Assembly: GCA_946482165.1 (NCBI GenBank)
Contig: CAMLQS010000215.1
Span: 1-8,600 of the forward strand
Direction of reading: 5' to 3'
DNA: 8,600 bases
Origin: an uncultured Verrucomicrobiota bacterium
Lineage (GTDB): Bacteria; Verrucomicrobiota; Verrucomicrobiae; Opitutales; Opitutaceae
Positions 6,929 to 8,600 of this stretch are shown one piece after another. The position numbers were made by a program, and so were the translations under genes. Numbering within the stretch: the stretch's first letter is position 1; every line of letters begins with the position of its first letter. A model generated the notes under the pieces. The model was not told the DNA's origin and searched no databases. It worked only from the letters and a program-made list of their open reading frames with translations.

Positions 6929-7020
6929 TTAAACCACGGAGATCACGGAGGGACACGGAGGAGAAATGCTTGTTCTCTCCGGATTGGGCCCTCCGTGATC
7001 TCCGTGTGCTCCGTGGTTAA
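6929..7020. repeat. Palindromic CACGGAG repeat element between lysS and lolC
   Basis: This element fills most of the 111-bp spacer. The left arm has CACGGAG at 6935, 6944 and 6954; the right arm has the complement CTCCGTG at 6991, 7000 and 7009, so heptamers recur every 9-10 bp. CACGGAGATCACGGAGGG at 6935-6952 is perfectly complementary to 6989-7006 (18 bp). In another register AACCACGGAG at 6932-6941 pairs with 7009-7018. A small inner hairpin pairs GAGAA (6961-6965) with TTCTC (6973-6977) around a 7-base loop. Both ends carry TTAA. The arms look like two facing copies of one ~40-bp unit that begins AACC, has three heptamers and ends near GAGAA. It has no coding capacity. I infer a dispersed REP/MITE-like element; a structural RNA or attenuator is possible. 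Confidence 0.8.
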
Positions 7021-7025
7021 ACCTC

Positions 7026-8546
7026 TTAGCCCGCGGTATTGCGGAGCTGCGGGAAGAGAATCACGTCGCGGATGCTCTCCGCGCCCGTGAGCAAAATGCA
7101 GAGGCGGTCGATGCCGATGCCCAGGCCGCCGGCGGGCGGCATGCCGTGCTCGAGCGCGAGCAGGAAGTCCTGGTCGACCTTCTGCTGCTCCTCGCCGGCC
7201 TGCGCCTCGAACATCGCGCGCTGCACGTCGGGATCATTCTGCTCCGAATACGCGGGCGCGATCTCCATGCCGCCGATGATGAGCTCGAACACGTCGATCG
7301 TGCTCGGGTCGTCGACGGTGATCTTGGCCAACGGGCAAAGCTCCTTGGGCAGATGAGTAACGAAGGTCGGCTGAATCAGCGTCGGCTCGATGAGCTTGCC
7401 GAAAATCTCGTTGGTCAGCTCGAAGTCCTCCCACTTGGCGTCGGCGAAGAGACCGAGCTTTTGCACGCCGGCGATCTTCTCCTCCTTCGTGCGGGAGAAC
7501 CACTGGGCGTCGCCGGTCTTCTCGATGATGAGGTCCTTGTAGCGCACCTCGCGCCAGCCGTTCTCGAAGTCGATGAACTCGCCGCTGGCGGCGTGCTTGA
7601 TGCGCATGCTGGGGCGGGTCACGGCGGTTTCGCCTTCGCCCTCGGTCTCGGTCGGCTTCACCACGTCGCGCACGAGGTGGCGCATCAGGTCCTGCACGAG
7701 CGTCATCATGCCACGGTAGTCGCTGTAAGCCTGATAAACCTCGAGCATGGTGAACTCGGGGTTGTGACGACGGGAGACGCCCTCGTTGCGGAAGTTGCGG
7801 CCGATCTCGAACACGCGGTCGTAGCCGGCGACGAGCATGCGCTTCAGGTAAAGCTCGAGCGAGATGCGCAGCACGAAATCGGTGTTGAGCGCGTTGTGGT
7901 GCGTTTGGAAGGGACGCGCGGCGGCGCCGCCGGCCACGGCCTGGAGCACCGGGGTCTCGACCTCGAGGAACTGGCGGTCCTCAAGAAAGCGGCGCACAGC
8001 GCTGACGATGCGGGCGCGCGTCATGAGACGCTGGCGGCTCTCTTGGTTGACGATGAGATCGAGATAACGCTGGCGGTAGACCTGCTCGGCGTCGCTGAGG
8101 CCATGCCACTTCTCGGGCAGCGGGCGCAGGGCCTTCGACACGAGTGTGAACGAGTCCACGCGGATCGTGATCTCGCCGGTCTTGGTCTTAAAGAGCGGCC
8201 CGGTGACGCCGATGATGTCGCCGAGGTCGAGCTGCTTCTTGAAAACGGTGTAGCGCTCCTCGCCGAGCACGTCCTTGCGGAAGTAGAGTTGGATCGGGCC
8301 CTGCTGGTCCTGGATTTTGACGAAGGAGCTGCCGCCCTGGACGCGGAACGTGACGAGACGGCCGGCGCAGGTGACGGGGACGGCGTAGTCCTGTCCGTCG
8401 ACGTAAAGCGCCTTGGCCTCCTGGGAAAAGTGCGTCGTGGCGACGTTGGCGCGGAAGGGATCGAAGCCCGCGGCGCGGAGCTCGGCCAGCTTCTGGCGTC
8501 GCACGGCATGTTGGTCGTGGGAGATGTCGGGCACGTTATCGCTCAT
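7026..8546 (-). CDS. lysS: Lysyl-tRNA synthetase (class II)
   Basis: Cytoplasmic enzyme that charges tRNA-Lys with lysine using ATP. The 506 residues are the usual length for bacterial LysS. The N-terminal part (~55-140) is the OB-fold anticodon-binding domain. Class II motifs follow: motif 1 near [10 protein letters not shown] at 193-202, motif 2 around [11 protein letters not shown] at 246-256 with HNPEFTMLE at 261-269, and motif 3 at GLGIGIDRL at 474-482. The C-terminus [12 protein letters not shown] is typical. The active-site segment [19 protein letters not shown] at 421-439 differs from the common form: Val419 replaces the usual Arg of RFE, and Gln436 replaces the usual Leu of SELND. 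ATG start at 8546 fits the family N-terminus. It is the most upstream gene of the minus-strand block; its promoter is likely off the right edge. The 111-bp spacer to lolC holds the palindromic repeat. Confidence 0.97.
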   Translation of the reverse strand: MSDNVPDISHDQHAVRRQKLAELRAAGFDPFRANVATTHFSQEAKALYVDGQDYAVPVTCAGRLVTFRVQGGSSFVKIQDQQGPIQLYFRKDVLGEERYTVFKKQLDLGDIIGVTGPLFKTKTGEITIRVDSFTLVSKALRPLPEKWHGLSDAEQVYRQRYLDLIVNQESRQRLMTRARIVSAVRRFLEDRQFLEVETPVLQAVAGGAAARPFQTHHNALNTDFVLRISLELYLKRMLVAGYDRVFEIGRNFRNEGVSRRHNPEFTMLEVYQAYSDYRGMMTLVQDLMRHLVRDVVKPTETEGEGETAVTRPSMRIKHAASGEFIDFENGWREVRYKDLIIEKTGDAQWFSRTKEEKIAGVQKLGLFADAKWEDFELTNEIFGKLIEPTLIQPTFVTHLPKELCPLAKITVDDPSTIDVFELIIGGMEIAPAYSEQNDPDVQRAMFEAQAGEEQQKVDQDFLLALEHGMPPAGGLGIGIDRLCILLTGAESIRDVILFPQLRNTAG

Positions 8547-8600
8547 GGAAACCGGCCAACGTGAGTCCCGGCCGGGGCGCGGGCAAACGTAAATCCCCGG
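8547..8600. other. Upstream region of lysS, no gene seen
   Basis: 54 bp to the right edge, GC-rich, with a short CCCGGCCGGG palindrome around 8567-8576. I see no convincing -35/-10 pair or Shine-Dalgarno sequence for lysS. Too little sequence is present to place the promoter. Confidence 0.4.

Noticed and set aside
5646..6932. A 428-codon plus-strand open frame opposite lolC
   Set aside because: It is fully antisense to a clear permease gene, rich in His, Asp and Arg, and resembles no family.
6915..6956. A longer lolC beginning at GTG 6956
   Set aside because: The added codons lie mostly within the palindromic repeat, and the family N-terminus begins at the ATG at 6914.
6929..7020. A CRISPR array
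   Set aside because: The repeats are 7 bp at 9-10 bp spacing and inverted across the element, with no spacers of CRISPR length and no cas genes.
7146..8564. A 472-codon open frame opposite lysS
   Set aside because: Its Leu/Val/Glu/Ala-rich composition is the mirror of lysS codon usage; no signal, domain or independent start context is seen.
8552..8576. CCGGCC/GGCCGG hairpin upstream of lysS as a riboswitch or T-box
   Set aside because: It is short, in very GC-rich sequence and lacks any T-box or riboswitch core in the 54 bp available.

Overview
The window is GC-rich and densely coding. It most likely comes from a Gram-negative bacterium of the Verrucomicrobiota, probably near the Opitutales/Opitutaceae. 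That placement is inferred from three things: the lipid A and lipoprotein-sorting genes imply an outer membrane; the secreted RCC1-repeat protein ends in a C-terminal module I associate with verrucomicrobial exported proteins; and the intergenic spacers carry a CACGGAG-type short repeat I associate with that phylum. No 16S or other phylogenetic marker is present to confirm it.

Layout. The left third (about 2-2797, plus strand) is one long gene whose start lies off the left edge. It encodes an exported protein with two arrays of seven short RCC1-like repeats, each array enough for one seven-bladed beta-propeller, and each followed by an Ig-like domain. The rest (2801-8546) is a co-directional minus-strand block, read right to left: lysS (lysyl-tRNA synthetase), a LolC/E-type permease, lolD (its ATPase), a Gfo/Idh/MocA sugar oxidoreductase, and lpxB (lipid A disaccharide synthase). 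lolC and lolD overlap by 8 bp, and the other gaps are 18, 54 and 111 bp, so the block is probably one operon or two closely linked ones. lpxB and the RCC1 gene converge with only 3 bp between their stop codons.

How the genes fit together. LolC/E and LolD would extract lipoproteins from the inner membrane for delivery to the outer membrane. LpxB makes the lipid A disaccharide core. The oxidoreductase sits where a GnnA-like UDP-GlcNAc 3-dehydrogenase is found in some bacteria, which raises the possibility of an amide-linked lipid A. The block therefore reads as an outer-membrane biogenesis cluster behind a translation gene. From memory, deltaproteobacteria such as Geobacter have a similar but longer order with bamA, skp, lpxD, fabZ and lpxA in the middle.

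The least explained signal is the short repeat in the two wider spacers of the block. Between lysS and lolC there is a ~92-bp palindromic element made of two facing copies of a unit with three CACGGAG heptamers at 9-10 bp spacing. Between the oxidoreductase and lpxB there is one solo, diverged copy of the same unit at 8 bp spacing. I saw no tRNA, rRNA, CRISPR array, transposase or clear promoter. The only gene-free stretches are short: the 111- and 54-bp spacers and 54 bp upstream of lysS.
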